From Macrostomum hystrix (taxonomy: Eukaryota; Platyhelminthes; Macrostomidae), in NCBI GenBank assembly GCA_950097015.1, contig CATNEN010000010.1, positions 3,054,501 to 3,118,500 of the forward strand: 64,000 bases of DNA, read 5' to 3'. Made by a program: the position numbers and the translations under genes. Numbering within the stretch: position 1 is the first letter of the stretch; each line of letters opens with the position of its first letter. Below are positions 10,096-29,029 of this stretch, one piece after another. Under the pieces are notes generated by a model, which had not been told where the DNA came from, ran no database searches, and was given only the letters and a program-made list of their open reading frames with translations.

Positions 10096-12341
10096 TCAGT
10101 CCAGCACCGCATCCATCTGGGGATTCTTCTTGTTGCCGCGGCAGGCCGTCACCGGGATCAGCGGATGCTGGGTGGTCTTCAGGTAGTTCTAGACAAAACA
10201 GCGATTTTCTGCACTTTAGGCTCGACTTCTTTCAAACTGAAATTGTCACGCCAAGGTAGACACCGATACTCACGTGCGCGTACTGCAGGGCGTTCTTCTT
10301 CTCCGCGTCAGAGGCCTTGGTGCCGACGTACACGAAGATCTCGACACCGATGTCGATGATGTACACATCCTGCAGTGGCAAAGAACGCGTAAACAGATTG
10401 CCCAACTACTAAAAGTAGTACAACCATATTTGGGTGAAAACTATTGAACACTCACATCTTCGTTGATCATGGATCTTGGACACTTGCCCTCGGACACCAG
10501 CGAGTACTGCAGCTTGCCAGACTCGTCAGACAGACTGCGGAGGGTGAGGTGGGTGTGAGACTGGATCAAAGATTGAGGAGGGCGGGGTGGGTGTGAGACT
10601 GAATAATAGATTGAGGAGGGTAAGATGGGTGTGAGACTGGATCAAATATTGAGGAGGGTAAGATGGGTGTGAGACTGGATCAAAGATTGAGGAGGGTAAG
10701 ATGGGTGTGAGACTGGATCAAATATTGAGGAGGGTAAGATGGGTGTGAGACTGGATCAAAGATTGAGGAGGGCGGGGTGGGTGTGAGACTGGATCAAAGA
10801 TTGAGGAGAGAGGTGGGTGTGAGACTGGATCAAAGATTGAGGAGTGAGGTGGGTGTGAGACTGAATCAAAGATTGAGGAGGGCGGGGTGGGTGTGAGACT
10901 GAATCAAATATTGAGGAGGGCGGGGTGGGTGAGAGACTGGATCAAAGATTGAGGAGGGTAAGATGGGTGTGAGACTGGATCAAAGATTGAGGAGTGAGGT
11001 GGGTGTAAGACTGGATCAAAGATTGAGGAGGGCGGGGTGGGTGTGAGGCAATCATATACGGAGGAGGGCGGGGTGGGTGACAGTTTGGCTGAACCCACCG
11101 AAACATGGCCTTCTTGCCGCTGCGCACGTCGCTGTGCACCTCGGAGGACTTCCTGGCATAGGGCACGTCCGGCAGGCTCTGGTAGAACTTGTGCTCGGAG
11201 CCGATGCTGTTTTCGTCCAGCGTGAAGGTCTGCGTCTTGCCATGGCGCTCGTTCTCCAGCTGCTGCAGGAAGGCGGCGGCCTTAATGCGCTCGTCCTTGT
11301 TGCAGGTGTTGCCGTTCCACTGATAGGCGACGCGACCCAGGTCCAGGATGAAGACGTCACCAGAGTTGAGGGCGCGCCGGGTCAGCTTGACCTCCTTGAC
11401 TTCGATGTTGCGCCGGACGCCGCAGAAGTGCAGCAGGCGAGGCTTGTACTCCTCTGGCTTCACCTGGCGGAAGCCGCTGTCGCAGCCGCCCTTCAGGTAC
11501 CTGAGGCGAAACGGCGGTTGAAGTGGTAGCTCGCGGTGACATTGCAAAAAAGGGAATTTCAGGTTAAGTGTCTTACGTGATGGTCTTAAAGTAGGACTTA
11601 AACAGCGACGATTCGTACTCCTGAACCTCGCGGTGCTGGACAGCCTTGTCGTCGAGAAAGGTGTCCAGCTCCACGGTCTTGTATGCGGCAGTGCCGTACT
11701 CATCCTAAATGGGATTAGAAAAGTTTGGTGGCATTTATGGGGGCATCTCAGTAAACAGGAAGAGCTTTTTATCGCTTTATCGCTTTACATCAAAATGATT
11801 ACCGCGATTCCTAAGCAACTTCATCTACCTGAGTGCTGTGCTTGCCAATCCAGAAGTGCACATCGTACAGCAGCTCATCGCCGTCTACCTCCTTGTGCAC
11901 ATTCAGCACAATGTAGGAGTCGCCGCTGAAGAACTTGCCGTAGTCCTCCTTGGGCCACACCTTCACCTTGAACTTTTCTATGCGCCACACGAAGAGCTCA
12001 TTGCTGGTGCAGTTCTTCACTGGCAGCCAGGCCGTCTCAACCTCTGACGAGGCCTCTGCAAAAAATGGGTTCATTGTGAAAGGAGCTCGGGTTGACCAAC
12101 TTTTAGTCAAGCTGGCGTAGGTCTTCTAGATCGGAAATTTCGATCCCACTCTACCATCCCCACCCGCTTTCCTCAGATTAACGGACAGGTAGAATTGCAG
12201 AAACATCAAATTGCCGAGCATTTACACACATAAGTCTGTCTAAATTACTGACAGCGGCTTACTCTTGACATCCTTCTCTGTCTTGCTGCCAAATAGGGCA
12301 AGATTTGAGTCCTTCCAGTCGTACTTCTGCGCCTTCTGCAT
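10096..12341 (-). CDS. Gelsolin-like (severin-type) actin-binding protein, seven exons, 367 aa
   Basis: Exons are 12341-12263, 12055-11829, 11704-11577, 11500-11099, 10534-10456, 10369-10274 and 10188-10096. They sum to 1104 nt with all phases kept. The protein opens [19 protein letters not shown]. It carries three gelsolin repeats: repeat 1 with [41 protein letters not shown] and the YKTVELD block; repeat 2 with [17 protein letters not shown]; repeat 3 with [20 protein letters not shown]. Such about 367-residue three-repeat proteins (severin, annelid gelsolin-like protein) sever and cap actin filaments in a calcium-dependent way in the cytoplasm. No signal peptide is present, so this is not the secreted form. 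Intron 4 is nearly all minisatellite. The full set of exons makes this a confident intact gene. Confidence 0.93.
10545..11076 (+). repeat. Minisatellite of about 38 bp filling gelsolin intron 4
   Basis: About 14 units built on GATCAAAGATTGAGGAGG followed by GCGGGGTGGGTGTGAGACTG or shortened forms (some lack about 6 bp). The array runs from about 10 nt before the exon 5 acceptor to about 25 nt after the exon 4 donor, so it is almost the whole intron. Confidence 0.9.
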
Positions 12342-13440
12342 TTCGGTTTCGGCAAAAATTTGTGCAACTGCACAAGAACTTCACGCTGGCGGGGAGGGGT
12401 CGGACACGGGGAGTGCCAGGTTTTCGCCGGCTGCGCCAGTTTAAATAGCGGGCGGGTTTCGCTGTGACAGAAGGAGCGCGTGAACTGCGCAGCAAAGGCC
12501 AGGCCTGGGAGGAAAGGAAGAGCGATCGATAGTAGGAGGTGGCAGCGCTGGCTGTGGTGGCTCGATGACCAGATTTCTTCCTTTTAGCGCAGGCCCGTAC
12601 ACCCAAGTGGAATGAGAATCGGAATTTCTGGTCAAAGAATAATGAAAATTAATTTCTGACCAGAAAGGCAGAAAGGCTCACTATGCGCAGAGTGGCTTGT
12701 TGGTCAGAGAAGTTTTACACCAGTGCACAGCTGGGCAGGGAGTTTTCGATAGTGAGAGGGGGACCAGAATTGCTTACGGATGGAATCCAGTTCGGTGCAG
12801 CAAGATGCATTATCGATTTGGCCCCATCCTGAAGTTTTTGGCGACGCACACTCCCGCAGCCTCCTAAACTGAAGGTGTTCACCCGCCTCGAGGCTGAAAT
12901 CTAATGGGTTCCAGGGCTTTCAGATGACAGTGCGGAAGGACACGATTGCATGGCTCGAATCTCTTGGCCTAGCGACCAATTTTCAGAGGAGTATCAGGCA
13001 GGTGTATAGATCTAGTCTGCAGTAGGGGTGTCATTAATTTTTTTTACAAAGTAGAGACATTGTACACGTACAGCGATTCGCTCCGCAGCTGTTATCTGTG
13101 AAAACTCAGAGTTCTAGATGTTTATTAAAATGTAAGCCATTTTTTTCGCTAACTACATGTAAGACTATTATAGAATACATTATTAGGCCTTTTATTAATA
13201 TTAACTAGATGAATTTAGACACATGGTGGTGCCAAAGCATTTAAGTCAAGCGACTTGTGAACCAAATTTATTATTCATAGAACAATACACTAAGCGAAAG
13301 TGACACCATTAAATGCGCCAGATGTACATACGAGCATAAATTGAGGCATGGAATGCATCCCTCAAGCATTCCTCACTTACAGAAAACTTTTACATCGACA
13401 ATAACTGCTGCTGCCGAATTCTACCTACTAAAACAATAAG
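12342..13440. other. 5' flank of the gelsolin-like gene; no further gene seen
   Basis: A GC-rich stretch at 12360-12600 precedes the gelsolin-like start and may be promoter. No clear TATA or coding sequence is visible. The remainder becomes AT-rich with no repeat. Confidence 0.4.
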
Positions 13441-13444
13441 ACAA

Positions 13445-13828
13445 CACTCCATCTAGACAGAATGGCCAGTAGTATCTAGACAGAATGGCCAGTAGTATCT
13501 AGACTGCATGGACAGTAGTATCTAGACAGAATGGCCAGTAGTATCTAGACAGAATGGCCAGTAGTATCTAGACAGAATGGACAGTAGTATCTAGACAGAA
13601 TGGACAGTAGTATCTAGACAGAATGGACAGTAGTATCTAGACTGCATGGACAGTAGTATCTAGACAGAATGGCCAGTAGTATCTAGACAGAATGGCCAGT
13701 AGTATCTAGACAGAATGGATAGTAGTATCTAGACAGAATGGACAGTAGTATCTAGACTGCATGGACAGTAGTATCTAGACAGAATGGCCAGTAGTATCTA
13801 GACAGAATAGACAGTAGTGTCTAGAAAT
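13445..13828 (+). repeat. 23-bp minisatellite at the 3' end of the RPC7 gene
   Basis: About 16 units of 23 bp with the core AGTAGTATCTAGACAGAATG and variants ending GCC, GAC or GAT (some with CTGCATGG). It begins immediately beyond the RPC7 stop codon on the minus strand and probably lies in its 3' UTR. Confidence 0.9.
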
Positions 13829-13834
13829 CAATTG

Positions 13835-14542
13835 TCAATAATACCAAGATTCTCCGTCCATGTCTTCCTCGCCGTCATCTGGCCCGTAGCCCTCGCCATT
13901 GTCAAAGTAGGCATCGACATAGTCATTGTCCTCCAGTTCTTCGTCGTTCTCAAATGCGGCGGCCTCTTCATCCTCCTCTTCGTCATCAGCGTCGCCAGCT
14001 TCGCCGCCAGCCGCTGCCGTTGCTTCCTTCGAGGCCTCAGTCGCCGACTCTAGTTGGCCAGCGGCGTCCTTCAAGCCGGCATCGACGGCTTCTTCGATAA
14101 GAGTCACAGCAGCCGCATCCTCGACATCTTGCCGACGTCTTTTAGCTTCGCCATTGGCGGCATTTGCCTTCTTTGACGCCGTCGTCGCCGCCTGCTGCTG
14201 GTTCTGAATCTGTCGACGTCGCTTGCGCCGCAGCCAGTCGAGTTCGGCCGGGAAGTTTGTCGAATTCGGCACCGCCGGCAGGCGAGAGGCGCAGCCGCAG
14301 AATCGGTTCTCTAGGTCCCGCTTGGCTGCCACCATGAATTTGAGATCCTTGACCACAGTCGGCGGGGCGGGTCGCCTTGGCAGCTGCGGATAGAGCAGCT
14401 GCTCGCCGCTGGCATCCTCGGCGCCGCCAAAGAGCGGGCCGGCACCGTCTGGTCGCATGAGGTGCTTGTAGGACTGCACTATGAAGCTGCCGCCGCGGCC
14501 TCCGCCGCGACCGCCGCGACCGGCGCCACCGCCTCTGCTCAT
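13835..14542 (-). CDS. POLR3G-like: RNA polymerase III subunit RPC7-like (POLR3G/POLR3GL family), 235 aa
   Basis: A single exon starting MSRGGGAGRGGRGGGRGGSF, a Gly/Arg-rich N terminus as in RPC7 proteins. A central basic segment (LDWLRRKRRRQIQNQ) follows. The long acidic tail ends EDNDYVDAYFDNGEGYGPDD and a final ESWYY, which closely resembles the ENDYxxxYFxxGxxxG tail of human RPC7. RPC7 sits in the RPC3-RPC6-RPC7 subcomplex of RNA polymerase III and helps initiation in the nucleus. Length (235 aa) matches the family (about 220). The middle conserved helix is weakly recognisable, so the assignment rests mainly on both termini and overall layout. The gene lies about 400 bp downstream of ZCCHC9 on the same strand. 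Confidence 0.75.
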   Translation of the reverse strand: MSRGGGAGRGGRGGGRGGSFIVQSYKHLMRPDGAGPLFGGAEDASGEQLLYPQLPRRPAPPTVVKDLKFMVAAKRDLENRFCGCASRLPAVPNSTNFPAELDWLRRKRRRQIQNQQQAATTASKKANAANGEAKRRRQDVEDAAAVTLIEEAVDAGLKDAAGQLESATEASKEATAAAGGEAGDADDEEEDEEAAAFENDEELEDNDYVDAYFDNGEGYGPDDGEEDMDGESWYY

Positions 14543-14940
14543 GACGGGGCAGCGGCACAGACCAGCGGTGGAGACAGTGGGAGAAGCAACGAGGGATTTA
14601 TTGCGCCCAGTTTCTTAAGCTAACCGCTGGAATTTTTTAAAACTGATCAGGTGTATCTTATTGCGAAGAAATTAACACACTGACACAAGGACGCAAATAG
14701 CTCTAATGTGTAGTCGGGAATCGAACCCCCGACTTTCAAGCCCGACCACCCTCTATAACTCCTTTATAACCCATCAAAAAAACAACAAAATTCAAGTTTC
14801 ATTTTCAAATGCAGACCAAGATTATTTAGGTCCAGAGGTCAATATATTGGAGAAAAATTAGCAAACACTTTACATTACAGTTGGATGGCAACAGAAGATG
14901 TGGACATGTTTGCCCTACGCATCACACAGCTGCTTACTCC
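14543..14940. other. Spacer between RPC7 and ZCCHC9 with a SINE-head fragment
   Basis: At about 14700-14760, read on the minus strand, GTCGGGGGTTCGATTCCCGA is a B-box segment almost identical to the SINE head at 2100. The SINE body is missing, so this is a truncated copy. The rest is the RPC7 5' flank. Confidence 0.5.
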
Positions 14941-14947
14941 AATGTGC

Positions 14948-16047
14948 CTACAGCACAACAACTTTGACCTTCTTCTTTGCCAACTTCTTCAACTGTGCGC
15001 CATTTCTATCATCGCCAGCTTTCATCGTAGATGGCAACAGGGGAACTTCGTCATCTACGCTGCGACCAGCACCGGCCGCCAGCGTTGGCAGAGCCACCTC
15101 CTGGGCCGAGACTTCGGCAGCCCGGCGGCGCTGCATCAGCGGACAGTCGCGCTTGAAATGCTCGACGCTGGAGCACAGCAGGCAGCCGCCGCCTTTGGGA
15201 TAGAGACCGCGGGGATTGTCTGGACAGGAGCGGGACAGGTGGCCGCTGCGGCCGCACACGAAACAATTGGCGAACGGCAGGTCTGGCGCAGTCGCCGGCT
15301 GGCCTGACGACTGGGCGACAGCTGTGGCTTCTGGGCCGGCCGGCCGAGGCATCTTTGGACAGGCTGAGAGGGCGTGCTCGGTGGAGCCGCAGCGGAAGCA
15401 CACGCTGCCACTGCGGGAAGTCACCGAGGTTGAAGGATATCAAATTATACCTCTGCAGTCAGACTCCCCAGCCAATCACTACTATATTATCCCCTACTAG
15501 CCTCCCAGCCAATCAGTAACTCACTCTAACCTGTCAGCCTTCCAAACAATCACTGTCAGCCTCGTAGCCAATCAGTGCTCCACTCTCATCTGTCTGGCCT
15601 GTAAGTCAATGTCTCACTCTCCCGTCAGCAGCCAGCCAATCAGTGCCATATTTTATACTGCCAGCCAATCAGTTCTTACCTTGCGCCGCCTTCGCCGCCG
15701 CCAGCCTCCGGACAGTCGCTAACCAGATGGCCGGGCTGGCGGCAGTGAAAGCAGACCCTGTCGGCCTCTCTGTTCCGTTTGCGCTGCAGCCGACGACGCT
15801 CGGAGCCGGACCGCTTCCAGTGGCGCAGCTCGGCTTCGGAGCGCAGGACTCGCTCATACGAGCCGATGCGTACAACATAGTGCCCGTTCTTTAGCCGGGT
15901 GATCACCTTGCCACCGCTGCTGTTGCCATCAGAGCCGCCTGGCGCCTGGGACTTGGCGGTGAGCAGGTCGGCCTTCATCTCGGCCCAGCTGCTGGCCTCG
16001 ACAGGCTTCTTCTTGTTGGCCTGGCCTCCCCTAGCGTAGCGGGTCAT
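14948..16047 (-). CDS. ZCCHC9: ZCCHC9-like zinc-knuckle protein, two exons, 276 aa
   Basis: Exon 1 (16047-15680) ends at AAG|GTAAGA and exon 2 (15410-14948) follows CCCGCAG in phase 2; total 831 nt. The start MTRYARGG matches the MTRWAR start of vertebrate ZCCHC9, so the in-frame upstream ATG (16119) is probably not used. Four CCHC knuckles are visible: CFHCRQPGHLVSDC, CFRCGSTEHALSAC, CFVCGRSGHLSRSC followed by PDNPRGLYPKGGG, and CLLCSSVEHFKRDC. That order and the PDNP..GLY..GGGC linker are diagnostic of ZCCHC9, a nucleolar protein thought to bind RNA. The tail is Lys-rich. The intron carries repeated CCAATCA motifs (separate entry). Confidence 0.92.
15455..15676 (+). repeat. Degenerate CCAAT-rich repeat in the ZCCHC9 intron
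   Basis: About seven spaced copies of (A)GCCAATCA lie in the 270-bp intron, separated by related ctcact-rich spacers with a loose period near 35-40 bp. CCAATCA is the usual NF-Y core, but here it may simply be part of a decayed tandem repeat. Confidence 0.6.
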
Positions 16048-16119
16048 GAGCTTAGGCCCAAAGCTGCTGCAATCTGGTTGCCAGGCAAATCTTATTGGCC
16101 TTTTCAGATTTTCTGGCAT

Positions 16120-18088
16120 ACCTGTACAAGCCTAATTCCAGCTTGTATAACTAAATGAAATCAATTCATTCCAATAAATTTAATAATAAAAGTCAATGTG
16201 TTTGAGATACAGAGCTGTAAGACAATACATGTAAAAAATATATATAAATTCTAATTAAATTATGCTTCTTAAAGTACTATATGCTGCTAGTTAGCAGTTA
16301 ACAAAGAATATTTATTGAAAGATTCTTCATTTACTAAATATATTTTTATTGCTAAATGGATATCACAAAAAGCTTTGTTATAATAGCTAGCTATTGTAAT
16401 AATTTCTAGACTTGTATTTCACACTCTAGAATAAGTCATTAGAGTAATAGTAGTACATAAAAGTTATTGTGCTATGCCCTGCATTGCCAATCTATATCAG
16501 TCTTACCCAATTAGAAGCACAGATTGCTTATCCATTTTTTGCTATTAAAAATAATGTGTAGCAGCTACAAGGCAAAGTAGACAAAAGACTATGGCCACAT
16601 AAAATAATATACTATAATTACTAGAGGATAAACAATAAACAATTGCTCAGAATTTTTACAAAAGAAACATATGGAGCAACTTATGCAATTTATATTATTA
16701 CTTATACGTGTATCCCAATGTAAAAAAGTTGTAGACTGTCTGGTGCATTTTCTAAAGCATAGCGGGCAGTATGCACAGGTACTACATCTGCATGCACTTT
16801 TCCTACTTAACTTTATTTGTGGCCATTTGACCTGTGCCCATTTTAACATAGAAGCCAACCAATGTTCCAAAAGTTTGTATTGGGTGCCAGTCAATTCAGC
16901 AACAGGTTAATTTGGCCACAACCAATTTGGCGACAAGTATAGTTATTAAAACTGAACAAAAAAGCCCTTTCAAAAACTCTGCCTACTTGCTAAGATTAAA
17001 ATTAATAAAAGAAAACAAATTTGTGGGTTTATTCCCATTTTTGCTTAGTTTGTGTGGAAGTATGTGCGGAATGAACACAAAAGTCACACATCATTTAAAA
17101 ATTCTTTGACTGGCTACATGTACATTGCTTACTAATTTTTGATGCTTTCACTATGATTTTACTAATTTTGGATGGTACAACGATTTAAATCAACAAATCA
17201 TTTCTTTGAGTCTCTACTATAAGTAGAATATATTGGAATTTGATGGAATCATGTATTTTATAATAAGGCTAGTGATAGTGTACTGGGTACCTAGAGTGTA
17301 TGTTGCTCAAGGTACCCAGCAAAGACGACAAAGGGTAAATTATTGCTGCTGGACCTGCAGTACCAGCACTATATAGGGCCAAATATCTCTCTAGAGAGTA
17401 GACTACAGAAAAATTGTTAGAATTGTGCAGCCTGCTGAATGGACCTTGAGTTTTTAATCTACATGTTGAGCATGCACATTTTAACAGCTTTTTAACATAC
17501 AGTACTCTTTACATATATATGGTAGGAGATTGGAGAATAATTTGATGCAAATATATAATAATACTCAAACAAAAATGAATAAATGTCCAAAGAATTAGTA
17601 ACTGATAAAAGTCATGTCAAGTTAAACTCTCAATCAAAATAATTTCTTGCAGAACCCTATTCGCTGTTGCCGAATTGACTGTCACTGAACTGACTTGTCA
17701 CCTAACTGGTTGTAGCCAAATTGGACTGTCACCAAATTAACTGGAAGCCATTTGTATTACAAGCCAGCAAACATTGACCAGTGACTAGGCGACTAAAAAT
17801 ATATAAAATAGTCTAAAGTTGCTGCCTATTCTAACTAAATATTGTTTTGTGATAGTATTGCTATCAATGTGTAGTTGTGTTCTGTGTAGACCTGAGCAAT
17901 TTTTACTAGCTATGGGGCTGATTGCTATTAAATAAGAAACAGATTAGTAGTAGGTAGTACATACTTAAATACTGGCTATAACTGTTGCTTTAAAGTACAC
18001 AATGAATTATTGCTTAGATTCGCCTCATTCGGCTAAATAAAAACTTAAACCCAATGCAAAGAGTCAAGACTTCTGTGACTCTGAGTAC
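16120..18088. other. AT-rich gene-free region
   Basis: No coding region with any family resemblance, no array and no RNA gene could be supported. Short open frames such as 16589-16894 have AT-driven composition and no recognisable domain. Confidence 0.5.
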
Positions 18089-18552
18089 GTAAATCAGGTA
18101 CCTGGACACTTCGTCATCTTACAACTTCGTCATCCAGATGACGATCTGTCCAATACCTCAGAGGGTGGATGACGAAGAGACTTAGAATTGTGGACACTTC
18201 GTCATCTATAAAACAAAAGTTTTCAAAGTTAGAACAGAACCACCCCTCCCCACCTCCTCACATAGTGTTGGCATTGGCACCTTTCTTTCAACTCTTATAA
18301 TGAAATCAGTTTTGACACCTCTTTTTGGCATTTTAAGAAGTGAAGTGTGTTCACACCTCTGCCCCACCACCCCACCCTCACTTTATTGATGACGAACTTA
18401 ATTGATTATTTGTTATTAGTAGATGACGAACTGACCAAACTTTAAAGCATGCCAATTGGCAGGATGACGAAGTGTCCTACCTTCCAAGTGGATGACGAAG
18501 TTGTAAGATGACGAAGTTGTAAGATGACGAAGTGTCTAGGATCCGTAAATCA
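18089..18552. mobile_element. 448-bp MITE with 8-bp target duplication and GATGACGAAG arrays
   Basis: GTAAATCA is present at 18089-18096 and again at 18545-18552, a likely 8-bp target-site duplication. Between them, the left end GGTACCTGGACACTTCGTC is mirrored by the right end (inverted GGATCCTAGACACTTCGTC), followed by CATCTTACAACTTCGTCATC in both arms. The motif GATGACGAAG (or its complement) recurs about ten times, clustered towards both ends. There is no coding capacity. Eight-bp duplications are made by hAT, P and Merlin transposases. Repeated subterminal motifs are usually transposase-binding sites. The superfamily is not settled. Confidence 0.8.
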
Positions 18553-21116
18553 AGCCTAGCTTGATATACTGACTTTATTTGTACTAATTCGATTAGAAAC
18601 ATGATAAATGAATATTACAATGAAAGTCGAAGGGAAGGGTGTTAGGTTGGTAGGTCTACGCTCTAGTTCTACACTAAATTAAGTTGAGTGGGTAAAAACT
18701 TGCGGTGTCTTGGAAAATTGCAATCCTTTGAAATATTAAAATGCAGCATGATAAAACAAAGTAGTTTCATTTAATTTATTACAATAAGCCAAATAAAATT
18801 ACGAAGAGTTAGAACAATAATTTTTTTAGTAAATAATAGTAGCGTTGCTTTAAATGAAAGTACACGAATGATTTATTTCTTGGTTTGATTTTTTTTATTT
18901 GATATTTTTCATCTAACTGTGCTGAATCTAGATGACTAAATCTAGGTCCTGGAAGGTCTTAGTAGTCGTTGAACGTTTTTAGTGCCCGTTCCAGTTCCCA
19001 AGAATACATGAAACGAAAGTAAATAAAGCAAAGTCACAAAACTGCGAGTCAAAAGGTTTTAAACGACAAGCAAAACAGCCAAAGAAACATATTCCATTAA
19101 AAATATAATTTTAACAATATTATATTCTTTTTGCTGAGATCTAGCCCCATTATTTTTTTAAAAGCCAGATTTTTACGCTTTTACTACGTTTTCGCTGCTA
19201 TTGAGTGCAGCGAATTTTAAGTGTCAAGTAAATTTTTTAAACCTATAATTTAAATATAATTTACAAATTTCATGTTCAATAATAGGCCTACAGTTGAAGT
19301 AAATATAGCTAGAAAAGAAAAATGATTATCTTTTAATATTAGAAAAAATATAAATTACTACTGCCTCACTGTTACTGTAGACTGTTGCAGTCTGTTTGGT
19401 GTTTACATGAATGAGTTAAAAACAAATGTAAAGATCAAAGAGAAAGAAAGAGTAAATAAAAAAATCATTTATTTGATGTATCTTTTTCAGCATTCCAGAT
19501 CTCACCATTGTGTATGTGGTTGTCTATTACACCTAACTGCCAGGCTAATTCAACAAAATCTTCTCACTCAAAGGCTGCAATAATCCAACCTTTGTTAACA
19601 TTGCTGATCTTGTCATTTTTGTATTGTTTACTATCTGGCTTATCATTTTTAAGTAATTAGCATCCTCTTTGCCATCCTCCTCCATCAGATTGTCTGTGTC
19701 TTCTGAATTTGGTGGAGTCAACAAACCAATTTCAGATTTTTTCTTTTGAAACTGAGCATATCTTTTTAAAGATATTCTTGGTCAAGTGAGTAACTTATAG
19801 CTAAATGTTTTGACAATAGAGCATTGTATAAGTTTTTTAATTGCTGTCTCCTTTTAGACTTCTTATTGATTTTCTTTTTAGTTGGCTCGATTTCGCCATA
19901 ATTCAGACAAAAAAGGCAAGTTTGAATTAAACAGGCTTTGTGTCTTTTGAAAGGGTGCTTGTTTTTTTAGTAAGCGCTGATCATAGGTTAAAGTGTCTGA
20001 ATTTAATTCTACTTGTTTCTAGAATTGTAATCAGATCAAAATTGAACATTAAAAAGTTTAGTAAGTAAACATAGCCAATGAAATTCAAGTCAATCATTAG
20101 TTTTTAATTATTTTTTATCCTCTGAGCTCTTAGGGCCTATAATAGACAGTCAAAATTGATAGCTACAGTGATAAAGGACTAGCACAACTTAGAATCATGA
20201 GCTTTCAATAGCAATAATTAGCTATTTACTATCTTGTTCTACTACTGCTACTATTTTTTAATCTTCTGTTATATTCTAGTAGTTAGTCTAGTCTAGTAGT
20301 AGTAGTCTAGTAGCAAACAATATTGTAGATTGCATATAAAGTAAGAATTTTATATTAAAAAATAGCATATTATATAAATATATACTTGGATACTTGGAAA
20401 TTGGATACTTGGATTTTCAGATCTTAAGAGTCAGTAAAACAGAAAATGCAATAAGAATAAGTTACAACTTCACACTTTTAAGTGGTTTTTTAAGTTAGTC
20501 TGATTTGTATGTCAACTTCCAACTACTAACTTGTAGTTGGAAGTTGCTTCTTAAATATAGGAATGTTGTTATCCTTTGTAAATTCAGTAATTTTTGTATT
20601 CAGTGATATTATATATTATTTCAAGAGCCTATGAACATATTGATGCACCCCAGGCTAGAATCTAAGGCATAAAATTTTATGTATTGTTATGGCTAGCTAT
20701 GACTTCACTTGAGCTTTAAATGATCACAATCTATGCTAGCAACTACAGAAAAAACTGATTCCACTTGCTATAGCCACAAATTGAAGCCATTTAAGTCAAC
20801 TATTTAGTAGTTCTTGGTCTTGATTAGCAAATTAAATTTATGTGAGAAGGTACAGAAAGTGCAGTATTTATTTTATTTAAGTTCTATTCTATTTCTATCA
20901 ATTTATTCTATTCTATCTAAGTATTTAAAAGATCTATTGACCTCACTTTACAATGGCTCAATTTCTTATTGAATAACATTCAGGAATTTCAATCTATATA
21001 TATATTTCAGCATTTAAAATTGTAAAAAAATACAGACTAAACTGAGGCAGTCAATTTAGCAAAATCATTTCCAAACAGATAGCTAAGCCTTAAAGTTTGC
21101 TGAGCTGCCTTCATTC
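18553..21116. other. AT-rich 5' flank of the Goalpha gene
   Basis: No gene is seen. An imperfect hairpin-forming inverted repeat lies at about 20510-20545 (AACTTCCAACTA / TAGTTGGAAGTT). No clear TATA box is placed near the Goalpha ATG. Confidence 0.45.
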
Positions 21117-27335
<6,219 letters not shown>

Positions 27336-29029
27336 GCTTGAGGAGAGCCACTTAATTACAGCCCAGATTCTGTATGCGTGCCCGCAGACTCTGACACGTG
27401 CCGGCTATCGATTGCTTCTATCTATTGTTATAATTTATAAGAAATTATTATTACGATACTTATTCTCTTTAAATGTAACAATTAGCAACTGTTTAACTCC
27501 CTAGCAACTGACTCACCTGCCAGGCTTTTTTGGTTTATTATTTTACTAGTTTTGAATTGGCGCCGAAAAGCGTTAATGTGAGTACGAATTTTTCGACAGC
27601 AAAAATGGCTAGAATTGGCGTCAAATTCAAAATTAGCTAATAAAAATTGTTGACTTTCTAAAGGTTTTTACTGTCTGTTGTCCAACAAATTATTTTTACA
27701 CCAGACTATAATTTTTTTCTCTCAATTTGTTATTCACCAACCCCAGTGTTCCCAGCGTCTATGTAGAATTCTGATTTCCCTACTCTCTGCTAATTATGTG
27801 TGTTTAATTACCTCCACGCCAGTAGTACATGTAGCATATCCGCTTATTTCCTATTTTCCTATTCTGTGCAATAAATGAGACATTTTCCAAAATTTTATAT
27901 TGAAACCATTGTTCTAGGAAACAACGACGCAACAATTATTATCCCAACCAGCTTAGCCTATACCCAATGCATACTACTGCTTCGCCGCATAGGACAGTAG
28001 CATAGTGCGTGTTGTTGCTTTTCTCATTTTCGTCAACATTTTTTACCATTAAGGGGCGCTGATTTTTCTCTCACTCTAGTCAGTCAGCTGCTGCTTTGTG
28101 TGCGCAATGCTGATACCACTGGTGTTTTACTGCAACTCTTATTAATATTGCCTACACTTAACTGAATGTTTTAATGAGTAAGATTTCACCTTCGCTGTCT
28201 TACTGCCGCTGCTTTGTTGCTGGCCTACCATTTGCTTTTCCAGCTATTTTCAAAGTCTGTATTGTGTTTCTGTTCACTTGTTTATAAGAATTTGTGAAAT
28301 TTTTTACCTTTCGATTACAAATTTAATTAGCACCGTCTTAATTATGAAGCGATTTTGTGAGAATTTGCGCGAACCGTCGCGTCACTAGCCCTGCAGTAGC
28401 ATGTACCGCAAATCGCTATAGATATATAAATTCAATAGATAGAAATCTATAGATTTATATGTGCTGGGGTAAGTTTACGGCCCCGTAACCAAGGCACACC
28501 TGCGGTTGCTATGCCGGGCTAGTGGAACAGTCGCCACTTTTCGCTGGCTTATCTAAGAGCACCTGCACGGGATGATGGAATCTCCGCTTTTTACGCTTTT
28601 TTGCCGCTTTTGCCCGCCCCGCTGCTTCGCTGTTTTTTTCTGTTGTCGGCCCCATTCGCCCTGACCCCCTGTTTGTTCCAGCTGCTCTGCGCATGCGAAG
28701 TCTTGCTGGGTGCGACCACCCGGCACTGATCCACATACATACATAATAACTATTACTACTAATAATATACGCATAGACCATCTAAGTGCTCATGAATTTA
28801 GACACTAAGATACAAAAATTATCTATAGTTTAAGCTCTTTGCCTTTGGCTCTACTCATTTTGCGTCTATCTATTCTGTGGTTCAACATTTTGTTTATGTA
28901 CAAACTTCAGCAGAAAAAATAGCGAAAATCATGAGCGCATGTACAGCATAAGTCAGGGTGCAAGTCAGTGTTAAAAAAGGCTCATTTAAACTGTTTTTGG
29001 TCGGTTGCTAGGCGGTCGCCAAGCCAGCC
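27336..29029. other. Goalpha 3' UTR and intergenic region
   Basis: The 3' UTR probably runs to the AATAAA at 27870-27875. The rest shows no supported gene. The open frame at 28509-28781 (minus) has no recognisable domain. Confidence 0.45.

Noticed and set aside
13817-16120. Plus-strand frames opposite RPC7 and ZCCHC9
   Set aside because: Low-complexity shadows of GC-rich, well-supported minus-strand genes.
18097-18544. Array of transcription-factor sites or an enhancer
   Set aside because: The matched inverted ends and flanking 8-bp duplication explain the motif cluster as a MITE.
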